NCBI GenBank assembly: GCA_028288445.1
Contig: JAQBNT010000267.1
Location: forward strand, 1-50,182
Length of the DNA: 50,182 nucleotides
DNA from: Hymenobacter sp.
Lineage (GTDB): Bacteria; Bacteroidota; Bacteroidia; Cytophagales; Hymenobacteraceae
Direction: 5' to 3'
The notes beneath the pieces were generated by a model. That model was not told the DNA's origin. It did not search any database and was given only the letters and a program-made list of their open reading frames with translations. Shown piece after piece: positions 25,526 through 33,825 of the stretch (position 1 is its first letter; every line of letters begins with the position of its first letter). Position numbers and translations under genes: made by a program.

Positions 25526-26869
25526 ATGAAAAGACTCTTACGATGCGCCGCCGGGGCCGTGCTGCTTTTTTCCGCGGTACAGGCCCCGGCCCAAACTGCC
25601 TGGACGCACCTGCCCACGTCGTGGGCCACGATTGTTTATGCGACGGAGGCAGTGATACTGCGGGCCCCAAGTCCGGGGGTGGTTTGGGGAGTGCGCTCCT
25701 ACAGCTTTCCGGGTGGGCCTGGTAATAAGGTCTACACCTATCAGCTGTATACTTCCAGTGACGGCGGGCAAAACATCCAATACCAGCAAATTGCGACCTC
25801 TAATGGCGGGGGCTCGGGCGCTGGCGGGGCCGATGTTCTCGACATGTGGGCCGTGGATGCTACCCACGCGTGGGTGGTGACCAGCGCCTACGTTGGGGGA
25901 GCCCGCAAGCTGCTGCGCACCACTACCGGCGGCACCGCGCCCGCCGAGCTGGTGGGCGCGGCCCCGGCGGGCTTGCGGTTGGTGCGGTTTTTTAGCGCTA
26001 CTTCCGGCATTGCGGTGGCCGATGCGGGGACTGGCTCAACCTGGCCGTTGTTTCAGACCACGGACGGGGGCACCACCTGGCAGCCCATTGCGGGCACTCC
26101 CGCCGCCGCAACGGGCGACGTGGCCACCAACTGTGCCGTACTCGGAAATAATCTGTGGATTACCACCGTTCAAGGAAACGTGCTGAGCAGCAGCGATGCC
26201 GGGCAAACGTGGCGACTGCGGCCCACGGGCCTCACGCGCCTGCGGAACGCCAGCTTTACCGACGCCCTGCACGGGGTGGCGTACGACTACATGCCGACCC
26301 AGCTGGCCGTAACGGCCGATGGGGGCCAGACCTGGTCGCTGAACACCCCGGCGGGACCCATGCGCCGGTACGCTATCCAGGCCATTCCCGGGATGCCCGG
26401 CGCTTACTTAAGCGTGGGGCCCGGTTACTATGCTGGCCCTACCGACCCGGCTGGCACGGCCATCAGCACCGACAATGGGGCCAGCTGGCGGACTTTGGAA
26501 GACACGGACATCCACTCCGGGCTGGCTGTTCTGAACCCAACAACTGCCTGGGCCGGTGGAAACTATGATTCGGGGACCAGCGCCATCGCTCGGTACGCTG
26601 GTACACTGCTCAGCACGCAGGCCGGCCGCCCTTCGGCGCAGGCTTTCAGCGCTTATCCCAACCCCACCACCGGGCTGGTGCAGGTGCCGGCCAATGCCGA
26701 AGCGCAGCGCGTGGCGGTGTACAACACGCTGGGCCAGCTGCAGCTGACGCTGCCGCTGCCGGGCGGGGCCACCTCTTTCAACCTGAGCAGCCTGCCCGCA
26801 GGCGTGTACCAGGTAGTGATGGCCGGCAAAACGGGGACGCAGTCGCAGCGGGTGGTAGTCGTGCATTAA
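25526..26869 (+). CDS. Secreted BNR/photosynthesis-stability-type propeller with T9SS sorting domain
   Basis: 447 aa. Signal peptide (LLRCAAGAVLLFSAVQAPAQ, cut about residue 22). The body has recurring Asp-box-like turns, TSSDGGQN, TTDGGTTWQPI, SSDAGQTWRL, TADGGQTWSL and STDNGASWRTL, so it is a BNR-repeat beta-propeller. The final 80 residues are a type A type IX secretion sorting domain: AYPNPTTGLVQV, VYNTLGQLQ, LPAGVYQVV and a terminal RVVVVH. It should cross the outer membrane by T9SS and be released or surface-attached. The ligand is unknown. ATG at 25526 starts the signal peptide. Confidence 0.88.
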   Translation: MKRLLRCAAGAVLLFSAVQAPAQTAWTHLPTSWATIVYATEAVILRAPSPGVVWGVRSYSFPGGPGNKVYTYQLYTSSDGGQNIQYQQIATSNGGGSGAGGADVLDMWAVDATHAWVVTSAYVGGARKLLRTTTGGTAPAELVGAAPAGLRLVRFFSATSGIAVADAGTGSTWPLFQTTDGGTTWQPIAGTPAAATGDVATNCAVLGNNLWITTVQGNVLSSSDAGQTWRLRPTGLTRLRNASFTDALHGVAYDYMPTQLAVTADGGQTWSLNTPAGPMRRYAIQAIPGMPGAYLSVGPGYYAGPTDPAGTAISTDNGASWRTLEDTDIHSGLAVLNPTTAWAGGNYDSGTSAIARYAGTLLSTQAGRPSAQAFSAYPNPTTGLVQVPANAEAQRVAVYNTLGQLQLTLPLPGGATSFNLSSLPAGVYQVVMAGKTGTQSQRVVVVH

Positions 26870-26892
26870 TGCGCTTTGGCCCGTCAACAAGT

Positions 26893-26927
26893 AAAAAGCC
26901 CCCATTCGGTGAGAATGGGGGCTTTTT
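26893..26927. terminator. Bidirectional intrinsic terminator
   Basis: A perfect 15-bp stem (AAAAAGCCCCCATTC and complement) with a GGTGA loop and A/T tracts on both sides, between the convergent T9SS-protein gene and the first Spy-like gene. Confidence 0.94.
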
Positions 26928-26941
26928 CGTCGTGTGCCGGA

Positions 26942-27403
26942 TTAGGCTTTGGTCTTCATTTTCATTTTGCCGCCGTCTTTGCCGTGGCCGCCATGACCGC
27001 CGTGGTGCTCGGCTTTCATCTTGTCCATCTTGGCGAATTGCTCCGGCGTGAGAATGGTTTTGAGCTGGGCTTCGTAGCGGTCGTGGGCGGCTTTCATTTC
27101 GGTGCGGCCGGCGTTTTTATCGGTGCCGTACTTGGTTTTGAGGGCCGTCATTTCCTGCTGACGGGCCAGCAGCAGCTGCTCTACTTTGGTTTCCTGGTCG
27201 GCGTTGAGGCCGAGCTCTTTGGCCATTTTGCCGGCTTTGTGGTCGGCCATCTTGGCGGGGTCTTTCGGGCCCTGCTTGCCTTTGGCGTAGTGGCGGGCGG
27301 TCTGGTTGGCATCGGTGCCGGTGGTTTTCACGGCCGTTTGGGCGAAGCTGGTGCCGGCGGTAGCGAAAGCGAGGGCGGCGAGCAAAGCGAGGGTCTTTTT
27401 CAT
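26942..27403 (-). CDS. Spy/CpxP-like periplasmic protein, His/Met-rich tail (paralogue 1)
   Basis: 153 aa. Signal peptide MKKTLALLAALAFATAGTSFAQ, then a helical region with KELGLNADQETKVEQLLLARQQE and the LTPEQFAKMDKMK motif typical of the LTxxQ family (Spy, CpxP, zinc resistance-associated proteins). Family members are periplasmic chaperones or metal-stress sensors. The tail HHGGHGGHGKDGGKMKMK is rich in His and Met and may bind a metal; the two neighbouring paralogues lack it. It is the last of three tandem paralogues on this strand. Confidence 0.8.
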   Translation of the reverse strand: MKKTLALLAALAFATAGTSFAQTAVKTTGTDANQTARHYAKGKQGPKDPAKMADHKAGKMAKELGLNADQETKVEQLLLARQQEMTALKTKYGTDKNAGRTEMKAAHDRYEAQLKTILTPEQFAKMDKMKAEHHGGHGGHGKDGGKMKMKTKA

Positions 27404-27517
27404 GATTAGCGTAAAGAATGAAGAGGGTGGTTGCGGGGAAAGCTATTGGCGGCGCAGGCCGCAACAGTGGCTTGCCAGGGTGATTGCAAGCGGTGTGCCA
27501 CGAACGGCCAGGCGCTA

Positions 27518-27555
27518 AAAAAGGCCCCGCATCCATCGATGAACGGGCGCTTTTT
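27518..27555 (-). terminator. Probable terminator of Spy-like paralogue 2
   Basis: AAAAAGGCCCCG (from 27518) can pair with CGGGCGCTTTTT (ending 27555) except for two inner positions. It lies 21 bp downstream of the stop of the paralogue at 27576-28007. Confidence 0.45.
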
Positions 27556-27575
27556 GTGTACGGAACCGGCCGAAC

Positions 27576-28007
27576 TTACCGGGCAGCGGGCATGGCCACG
27601 CCCTGTTTGGCGAGCTTCTTCATTATCTTGTTGCGCTCCTCATCCTGCATCTGGGTATACTTGGTATACTGGCCGGGGGTGAGGACGCCCTTAATCTGGG
27701 TGTCGTACTTGGCGAGGGTGGCTTTCAAGTCCTGGCCCATATCGGGCCGGAGGCGGCCGGTCTGCGCCTTAGAGCGCATGGCCAACAGGGCCTGGTTTTG
27801 GTCCCGCATAATGGGCTCCAACCGGGCCTGCTGGCTGGCCGAAAGGCTCAGCTCCCTGGTGAGGTACTGGGTGGCCCGCCTGGCCGTCTGGGCCGGCGTT
27901 TCCTGGAGACCGGCGTGGGTGGGCATCTTTGGGGCGGCGGGGGCTTGGGCAAAGCCAGGGCCGGCGGTGGCGGCTACCGTAGCAAGCAGCAAGAGGAGCT
28001 TTTTCAT
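27576..28007 (-). CDS. Spy/CpxP-like periplasmic protein (paralogue 2)
   Basis: 143 aa. Signal peptide MKKLLLLLATVAATAGPGFA, then RELSLSASQQARLEPIMRDQ and LTPGQYTKYTQMQDEERNKI, matching the LTxxQ-type helices of its neighbours. All-helical, no Cys in the mature part. The frame is open 45 codons upstream but the signal peptide fixes the ATG at 28007. Paralogue spacing (172 and 171 bp gaps) suggests separate or loosely linked transcription. Function is inferred only from the family: periplasmic envelope-stress chaperone. Confidence 0.78.
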   Translation of the reverse strand: MKKLLLLLATVAATAGPGFAQAPAAPKMPTHAGLQETPAQTARRATQYLTRELSLSASQQARLEPIMRDQNQALLAMRSKAQTGRLRPDMGQDLKATLAKYDTQIKGVLTPGQYTKYTQMQDEERNKIMKKLAKQGVAMPAAR

Positions 28008-28178
28008 GGTTGGGATAAGCAAAATCGGGAGGGCAGGAGGAGGGGAGTGCCAGGCCCTTGCGCGGGTGGCTTTGGTGCCGGCCGGGGTAATTACAAGCCG
28101 TATGGCAGCCGTGCGCCGGCGGGCGCCCAAAGGCATGTCCATCGCCGCACGGTTGCTTTTTATTGACGAAGCGCCGCC

Positions 28179-28619
28179 TTATTCGGGCTGGCCGGCCGGG
28201 GCAGTGGCGTTGGCGGCGCGGTGCTCGCGCATCTTCTCGCGCTGCTCATCACGCATCTGCGTGAATTTGGTGAATTGCTCCGGGGTGAGCACCTTTTTAA
28301 TCTGCTCGTCGGTGCGGGCTTCGTTGGCTTTCAGGTCCTGGGCGGTGCCCAGCTTGCGGCCGCCGGTGGTGCGCTGCTCGCGCAGCACCTGCAACTGCTG
28401 GCGCTGGGCCATGAGGATGGGGGCCAGGCGGGTTTGCTGGTCGGCGGTGAGGCCGAGCTCTTTGCCCAAGTACTGGGCGCGGCGCTGGGCCAGTTGGTCG
28501 GGGGCGGCGGCCGTGCCGGCCTGTGCGGGAGCTTGGGCAGTAGCAGGGGCCGGAGCCTGTGCAAAGGCGGTGCCGGCGGTGGCCATGCTGGCGGCGAGGA
28601 TAAGAAGGAGCTTTTTCAT
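28179..28619 (-). CDS. Spy/CpxP-like periplasmic protein (paralogue 3)
   Basis: 146 aa. Signal peptide MKKLLLILAASMATAGTAFA, an Ala/Pro/Gln-rich linker, then KELGLTADQQTRLAPILMAQ and LTPEQFTKFTQMRDEQREKM. Very similar in plan to paralogue 2, with a nearly identical signal peptide. ATG at 28619 is chosen from the signal peptide. It is the first of the three genes in transcription order. The Ala/Pro linker length varies between paralogues. Confidence 0.8.
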   Translation of the reverse strand: MKKLLLILAASMATAGTAFAQAPAPATAQAPAQAGTAAAPDQLAQRRAQYLGKELGLTADQQTRLAPILMAQRQQLQVLREQRTTGGRKLGTAQDLKANEARTDEQIKKVLTPEQFTKFTQMRDEQREKMREHRAANATAPAGQPE

Positions 28620-28890
28620 GGGATAGGGATAGTTTGCTAATCGGGTAGGCGAAAGTAGTGCCAGTAGTTGGATGCGCGGGGCAGGGTCAGGTTTAAGGGC
28701 GGGATTTAGGGCCCGAGCCAGCTGGCCAAACCGCGCCGGTGCGGGGCCGGTGTCCATGCGGTGGGAAAATGCTGCCTATATTTCGGCTCCGCCACAAGCG
28801 CCCGGGAGTGTTTTCATTGCCCAACGGGCCGGGCGGGGGTGTTTAATTCCTTCATTTATTTCAAACCTCTTCTTTCTTCACACCTAACAC

Positions 28891-30471
28891 ATGGCAAGTA
28901 TTTTCGCCAAAAAACCACTGGCCGTGCTCCTGGGCGAGGCCAACTCCTCGGGGCACGGTGCGCTGAAGCGCACGCTGGGCGCGGGCAACCTTGTGGCCCT
29001 GGGCGTGGGCGCCATCATCGGGGCGGGCCTGTTTGTGCGCACGGCCAACGCGGCGGCGCAGGCCTCGGGGCCGGGCGTCACGCTGGCATTCATCCTGGCG
29101 GCGTTCGGCTGCGTGTTCGCGGGCTTGTGCTACGCCGAGTTCGCGGCCATGATTCCCATCGCCGGCTCGGCCTACACCTACGCCTACACCACCATGGGCG
29201 AGTTTGTGGCCTGGGTTATCGGCTGGGCCCTGATTATGGAATACGCGCTGGGCGCGGCCACCGTGAGCATTGCCTGGAGCGAGTACCTGAACAAGCTGCT
29301 GGAGGTGTTCGGAACCAGTATTCCGTATAATTTAAGCCACTCGCCCTTCGAGCACGCCGTGGTGAACGGCGTGGCGGTGCACGGCCTCATCAACCTGCCG
29401 GCCCTGTTCGTCATCGTGGCCCTGAGCCTGCTGCTGGTGAAAGGCACCCAGGAATCGGCCCTGTTCAACGCCGTGGTGGTAGTACTCAAAACCCTGATTG
29501 TAATTGTGTTCATCGCCGTGGGTTGGCAGTTCATCAACCCGGCCAACCACACGCCCTACCTCATTCCGGCCGATGCTGTGGTGAAAAACGCGGCGGGCGA
29601 AGTAGTGCGGACCTACCAGGACTGGAACAAGCACGGCCTGGGCGGTATCATTGGCGGCGCGGGCATCGTATTCTTCGCCTTCATCGGGTTCGATGCCGTG
29701 AGCACGGCGGCGCAGGAAGCCAAAAACCCCAAGCGCGATATGCCCATCGGCATTCTGGGCTCGCTGGCCATTTGCACGGTGCTCTACATCCTGTTCGGCC
29801 ACGTGCTGACGGGCGTGGCTAACTGGCGCGAATTTGCCGACCCGGCCCTGGGCGGCGAGGCTTCGGTGGCCTACGCCATCCGGGCGCACATGCCCGGCTA
29901 CGGCTGGCTGGCCACGGCCGTCACGGTGGGCATTCTGCTGGGCTTCACGTCGGTTATCCTCGTGATGCTCATGGGCCAGAGCCGCGTGTTCTTCTCCATG
30001 GCCAAGGACGGCCTCATGCCCAAAGCCTTCGCCGAGCTGCACCCCAAATTCAACACGCCCTACAAGTCCAACCTGATGCTGATGGTGTTCGTGGGCTTGT
30101 TCGCGGCCTTCGTGCCCGGCTCGCTGGCCGGCGATTTGACCTCGTTCGGCACGCTGCTGGCCTTCGTGCTCGTGAGCCTGGGCGTGTGGATTATGCGCCG
30201 CTCCGACCCCGACCAGCCCCGGCCGTTCCGCTCGCCGCTCTCCTCGCCCAGCTTCCCGCTGGTGCCCGTCATGGGGGCCATCGTGTGCACGCTGCTCATT
30301 ATCGGCCTCGATACCTTCACCCTGAAAGTGGCCATCGGCTGGATGCTGCTGGGCTTCATCGTGTACTTCATCTACGGCCGCAGCAATTCCATGCTGCAAA
30401 AAGGCGTGGTGGTAGTGCCCACCGAGATGGACGAGGAAGCCTTCATCAAGCCTGACGAGAAAAACTGGTAG
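28891..30471 (+). CDS. APC-family amino acid permease (cationic amino acid transporter type)
   Basis: 526 aa, 12-14 hydrophobic segments. APC secondary transporters move amino acids by cation coupling or exchange. Seen: GVGAIIGAGLFVRTANAAAQ (the GAIIGxG substrate motif in TM1), YAEFAAMIPIAGSAYTYAY, VFFAFIGFDAVSTAAQEAKNP in TM6, and a long C-terminal extension. The CAT-like length and FDAVSTAAQEAKNPKRDMP favour the cationic or broad-range subgroup. A TATATTTC box lies at 28777-28784, about 107 bp upstream of the start. It ends at a strong terminator. Confidence 0.92.
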   Translation: MASIFAKKPLAVLLGEANSSGHGALKRTLGAGNLVALGVGAIIGAGLFVRTANAAAQASGPGVTLAFILAAFGCVFAGLCYAEFAAMIPIAGSAYTYAYTTMGEFVAWVIGWALIMEYALGAATVSIAWSEYLNKLLEVFGTSIPYNLSHSPFEHAVVNGVAVHGLINLPALFVIVALSLLLVKGTQESALFNAVVVVLKTLIVIVFIAVGWQFINPANHTPYLIPADAVVKNAAGEVVRTYQDWNKHGLGGIIGGAGIVFFAFIGFDAVSTAAQEAKNPKRDMPIGILGSLAICTVLYILFGHVLTGVANWREFADPALGGEASVAYAIRAHMPGYGWLATAVTVGILLGFTSVILVMLMGQSRVFFSMAKDGLMPKAFAELHPKFNTPYKSNLMLMVFVGLFAAFVPGSLAGDLTSFGTLLAFVLVSLGVWIMRRSDPDQPRPFRSPLSSPSFPLVPVMGAIVCTLLIIGLDTFTLKVAIGWMLLGFIVYFIYGRSNSMLQKGVVVVPTEMDEEAFIKPDEKNW

Positions 30472-30494
30472 GCCAACGGCTTGCGCATTTAACG

Positions 30495-30535
30495 AAAAGT
30501 CCCGCCGATGCGCATCGGCGGGACTTTTTTTTGCA
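30495..30535 (+). terminator. Intrinsic terminator of the permease gene
   Basis: A perfect palindromic stem (AAAAGTCCCGCCGATGC and complement, 17 bp with the innermost bases forming the loop) followed by eight Ts. Confidence 0.94.
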
Positions 30536-30600
30536 CCTTTGGCAACCCCGCAAGCCGTTTGGCGGTCACCTTCGCAACACCTCCCCACGCTTGCTTTGCC

Positions 30601-31137
30601 ATGAACATTCGTCTCGCCACTTATACCGGTATCGTTCCGCTGCTGGCTGCCTTGGGCGGCTGCGGCGAAAAGTGCGAGGGCGTGAACTGCCCCCCGTGCA
30701 ACTCCTTTACGGATGACATCGTGGTGGTTTTTGACCGCGACAGCTTGCAGGGTGGGTTTCGCAAGGCCGAAATCGACGGAGGCTACGCGGTGCGCTACAT
30801 CGCCCCCGGCTTCAACGCCCCCACCGATACGGTGCGGCAAACGCGCGACGGGCTTAATTTCTACCGGGGCCTCATCAGCCTGCGTACGCTGGCCGGGCTC
30901 GCAAAGCCGCCCGGTGCTTCCCCGGCGGCTTTGGCAGCGTCCAATTACCGCTTTGTGCTGCCGGCCCTCAACCGCATGTACGACCTCGGCAACATCGACC
31001 TGCAAACCGGGCCGGGCGATGCCGGAGACTGCTGCAGCTGCGGCCAAAATGTGCGCCGCCGCTTCACGCTCAATGGCGTACCCGTGGTACTGGACGGCAA
31101 CGCCAACAACGAGCGCCCCGCCGTATTGCGGCGCTAG
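30601..31137 (+). CDS. Lipoprotein of unknown function
   Basis: 178 aa. Lipoprotein signal with lipobox LGGC (Cys21), followed directly by GEKCEGVNCPPCN, so three more Cys lie near the anchor; another cluster DCCSCGQN lies near residue 145. The Cys-rich segments could form disulfides or hold a metal. The middle (DIVVVFDRDSLQGGFRKAEI) looks beta. No family recognised. The frame is open 31 codons upstream, through the terminator; ATG at 30601 fits the signal. Its stop overlaps by 4 bp the stop of the convergent DUF2945-like gene. Confidence 0.78.
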   Translation: MNIRLATYTGIVPLLAALGGCGEKCEGVNCPPCNSFTDDIVVVFDRDSLQGGFRKAEIDGGYAVRYIAPGFNAPTDTVRQTRDGLNFYRGLISLRTLAGLAKPPGASPAALAASNYRFVLPALNRMYDLGNIDLQTGPGDAGDCCSCGQNVRRRFTLNGVPVVLDGNANNERPAVLRR

Positions 31138-31343
31138 CCGGCGGCTTTCACTTCGCTTTTGAGCTTGAGCACCCGGTCGCCGTTTTCCTGCACGATGACC
31201 AGGGCAGGGTCCTCGGCCGAGCCGTTGCGGTGGATTTCGGAGCCCTTGATGGTGCGGCTGATGGGCTCTTTGTGAACGGATTCAATCTTGCCGGTGGCCG
31301 TGCCGGTGCCGTATTTCCAGGAGACTTGGGTGCCTTTGCGCAT
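31134..31343 (-). CDS. DUF2945 / HVA1 TUDOR-like small protein
   Basis: 69 aa. MRKGTQVSWKYGTGTATGK, then ISRTIKGSEIHRNGSAEDP and ALVIVQENGDRVLKLKSEV match the DUF2945 (hypervirulence-associated, Tudor-like SH3 barrel) pattern of KGtxVxWxxGxGxaxGkV. Cytoplasmic, basic. Function in bacteria is unknown. The frame is open 54 codons upstream with Arg-rich low-complexity sequence; ATG at 31343 starts the conserved domain. Confidence 0.82.
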   Translation of the reverse strand: MRKGTQVSWKYGTGTATGKIESVHKEPISRTIKGSEIHRNGSAEDPALVIVQENGDRVLKLKSEVKAAG

Positions 31344-31531
31344 AAAATCGAGAAGAAAGCGGGGGAATTCAGCCGCTGAAATGAGTTCGAAGTACGTGTA
31401 CTGCGAATGGTGTTCCGTCGTTGCCGGTCCGACACGGCGGCGACGGCGCGGGCGGCGGGCCGCCATACTCCGCCGTTTCGCCGTTCTTTTGCGTAGTTCA
31501 ACCATGCGCGCTGCCTTCCTGCGCGCCCCCC

Positions 31532-33577
31532 ATGATGTTTCGATTTCTGTCGCTGCTCCTGCTGCCCTTTTTTGCCTCCGCCCAAACGTCCTTCGTGCCC
31601 GATGAGCGGGCCTACTACGGGCTGATTGACCGGGGCAGCGGGCGCTGCCTCGACATTGCCAGCGCCAGCACGGCCAGCGGCGCGGCGGCCGTGCAGTGGG
31701 AGTTCACGCACGCCAACAGCCAGCAGTGGCGCTTCGTGCCCATCCGGGCCGGCAGCGAGTACTACCGCATCGAAGCCCGCCACAGCGCCCAGTGCCTCAC
31801 CGTGGACAAGCCCGGCGAAAACCTGGGCCTAGTGCAGCGCCCCTTCCAGGGCAGCGAGCAGCAGCAGTGGCGGCTGGTGCCGGCCGGCCCGGCGGGCAGC
31901 TTCCAGCTCGAAAACCGCAGCGAAGCCCGCTGCGCCGCCCTGGCGGCTTCGGACAAATTCAACGGCACGCCCGTGGTGGCCCAGAAGAACAACGGCCGCG
32001 CCAGCCAGCAGTGGCACCTGTTCAGGCTGCGCCTGAACGTGCTGGAAGGGCCGTCGCCCTTCGGCCCGCCGCAGCCGCTGGCCGGGGCCGTGAACTCGCC
32101 CGGCAACGAGGTGCACCCCGTGCTCAGCCCCGATGGCAAGACGCTGTACTTCGCCCGCACCAAGTTTGCCGGCAACACCGAGGGCAACACCGACTCCGGC
32201 GATGCCTGGCTCAGCCAGAGCCCCGACCAGGGCAAAACCTGGGGCCCGCCCACCCGCCTCGACGGCCTGAACACCCCCCAGAACAACGCCGTGGAAGCCA
32301 CCACCGGCACCGGCGGCCAGCTATTGATTGTGCGCGGCATGTATGAGCGCGACGGCACCTTCCGCGACGAGGGCCTGAGCCGCGTGGCGCAGGCCGCCGC
32401 CGTGGCCGCCGGGGCCACCCCCAAAACCACCCGCCCCGAGGCCCTGCGCATTGCCAATTTCTACTCGGCCGTGACGGGCACGGGCTTCTTTATGTCGGCC
32501 GATGGGCAGACGCTGCTACTCTCCCTGGAGCGCGGCGACTCCGAGGGCGGCAACGACATTTACCTGAGCCGGCCCGACGGCAGCGGCGGCTACACCGAGC
32601 CCAAAAGCCTGGGGCCGGTGCTGAACTCGCCCGGCTTCGACTTCGCGCCCTGGCTCACGCCCGATGGCAAAACGCTGTATTTCGCCTCCTACGGCCACAT
32701 GGGCTATGGCTCGGCCGATATGTTCGTGAGCCAGCGCCTCGATGACAGCTGGAGCAAATGGAGCGAGCCCCGCAACCTCGGCCCCGCCCTGAACGGCCCC
32801 GGCTTCAACGCCTACCTGAGCCTCACGCCCGACGGCAAAACGGCCTACTACTCGTCCTCGGCCACGCCCAACGGCACCAAGGACATCCTGCGCACGGGCC
32901 GCGCCGTGCCGCCCGACTCCTTGCCCAAGCCGGCCGTGGTGGCCGAGGCTAATGAGAATTCCGGCCGCGCCTTTCTGAGCGGGCGGGTGCTGGATTCCCG
33001 CACCAAGCAGCCCGTGCCGGGTGCCATTGTGAAAGCCAACCTGCTGGCCACCAGCAAAACCAGCCCGCAGTTCCTGGCCACCAGCACCGCCGACAACCAG
33101 GGCAACTACCAGATGTCGCTGCTGCCCGGCCGCTACTACCTCTCGGCCAACGGCGCGGGCCTGCTCACAATGGGCGACACGCTGGTAGCCGCCGGCTCGC
33201 CCCGGCGCGACATCCTGCTGCTGCCCGCCGCCGTGGGGGCCAAGGTAGACCTGCCCAGCATCATCTTCACCCAGGGCAAGGCCACGCTGCTGGGCTCGGC
33301 CTACACCGAATTAAACCGCCTCGCCATTGCCCTGCAAGCCGCCCCCGCCACCGAAGTGCGCCTCGAAGGCCACACCGACAACGTGGGCCCGGCCGACAAA
33401 AACCAGCAGCTTTCCGAAGACCGGGTGGCCGAAGTGAAGCGCTACCTCGTGGGCCGGGGCGTGGCCGAAAGCCGCATCACCACCATCGGCTTCGGCGGCT
33501 CGAAACCCAAATACGGCAACGACCGCGAAGAAACCCGCCGCCTCAACCGCCGCGTAGAGCTGGTAATCGTGAAGTAA
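31532..33577 (+). CDS. Ricin-type lectin / PD40 propeller / OmpA-domain envelope protein
   Basis: 681 aa. Signal peptide MMFRFLSLLLLPFFASAQ; a ricin B-type beta-trefoil at about residues 25-165 with three QxW repeats (QQWRF, QQWRL, QQWHL); PD40/WD40-like units at about 180-450 (HPVLSPDGKTLYFAR, APWLTPDGKTLYFAS, YLSLTPDGKTAYYSS); a carboxypeptidase-regulatory-like beta domain about 465-555 (SGRVLDSRTKQPVPGAIV); and a C-terminal OmpA/Pal peptidoglycan-binding domain about 575-680 (LEGHTDNVGPADKNQQLS, RRLNRRVEL). It should link peptidoglycan to a surface or periplasmic glycan. ATG at 31532 and 31535 are both possible. Confidence 0.9.
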   Translation: MMFRFLSLLLLPFFASAQTSFVPDERAYYGLIDRGSGRCLDIASASTASGAAAVQWEFTHANSQQWRFVPIRAGSEYYRIEARHSAQCLTVDKPGENLGLVQRPFQGSEQQQWRLVPAGPAGSFQLENRSEARCAALAASDKFNGTPVVAQKNNGRASQQWHLFRLRLNVLEGPSPFGPPQPLAGAVNSPGNEVHPVLSPDGKTLYFARTKFAGNTEGNTDSGDAWLSQSPDQGKTWGPPTRLDGLNTPQNNAVEATTGTGGQLLIVRGMYERDGTFRDEGLSRVAQAAAVAAGATPKTTRPEALRIANFYSAVTGTGFFMSADGQTLLLSLERGDSEGGNDIYLSRPDGSGGYTEPKSLGPVLNSPGFDFAPWLTPDGKTLYFASYGHMGYGSADMFVSQRLDDSWSKWSEPRNLGPALNGPGFNAYLSLTPDGKTAYYSSSATPNGTKDILRTGRAVPPDSLPKPAVVAEANENSGRAFLSGRVLDSRTKQPVPGAIVKANLLATSKTSPQFLATSTADNQGNYQMSLLPGRYYLSANGAGLLTMGDTLVAAGSPRRDILLLPAAVGAKVDLPSIIFTQGKATLLGSAYTELNRLAIALQAAPATEVRLEGHTDNVGPADKNQQLSEDRVAEVKRYLVGRGVAESRITTIGFGGSKPKYGNDREETRRLNRRVELVIVK

Positions 33578-33584
33578 AAAAGTA

Positions 33585-33607
33585 GCCTGGACTCTGCGAG
33601 TCCGGGC
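33585..33607 (+). terminator. Hairpin after the OmpA gene, no T-tract
   Basis: GCCTGGACTC pairs with GAGTCCGGGC around a TGC loop (one wobble), 7 bp after the stop. Without a T run it may be a weak terminator, an RNA-stabilising hairpin, or part of another short repeat. Confidence 0.4.
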
Positions 33608-33633
33608 GCGAGCGCAGCGAGCATCCGGTCCAT

Positions 33634-33822
33634 AAGCCGCCATCGTTCTGAGGCATTCCGCCACGCGTTTGAGGTGTTCCGCCACGGTTCCGGGGTGTTC
33701 CGCCACGGTTCCGGGGTGTTCCGCCAAGACTCCGGGGTGTTCCGCCACGGTTCCGGGACAGTGCGCCACGGTTCCGGGACAGTGCGCCATGGTTCCGGGA
33801 CAGTGCGCCACGAGGTCGCCAG
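33634..33822. repeat. Second 21-bp tandem repeat array
   Basis: Nine units at strict 21-bp spacing (about 33634, 33655, 33676, 33697, 33718, 33739, 33760, 33781, 33802). The core GCCACGGTTCCGGG is nearly invariant in units 3-8, and unit starts switch from GTTCC to AGTGC after the sixth. It ends 3 bp before the stop codon of the membrane-protein gene on the opposite strand. Both strands read as open heptapeptide repeats, an artefact of the period. Confidence 0.93.
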
Positions 33823-33825
33823 CTG

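Noticed and set aside
29332..31047. Open frame (571 codons) on the minus strand across the APC permease, its terminator and the lipoprotein gene
   Set aside because: It crosses a strong terminator and two real genes, has His/Gly/Ala-rich composition and no family.
31343..31505. Arg-rich N-terminal extension of the DUF2945-like protein
   Set aside because: RRPRRRRRVG-type low complexity with no family support; the conserved domain begins at the ATG at 31343.
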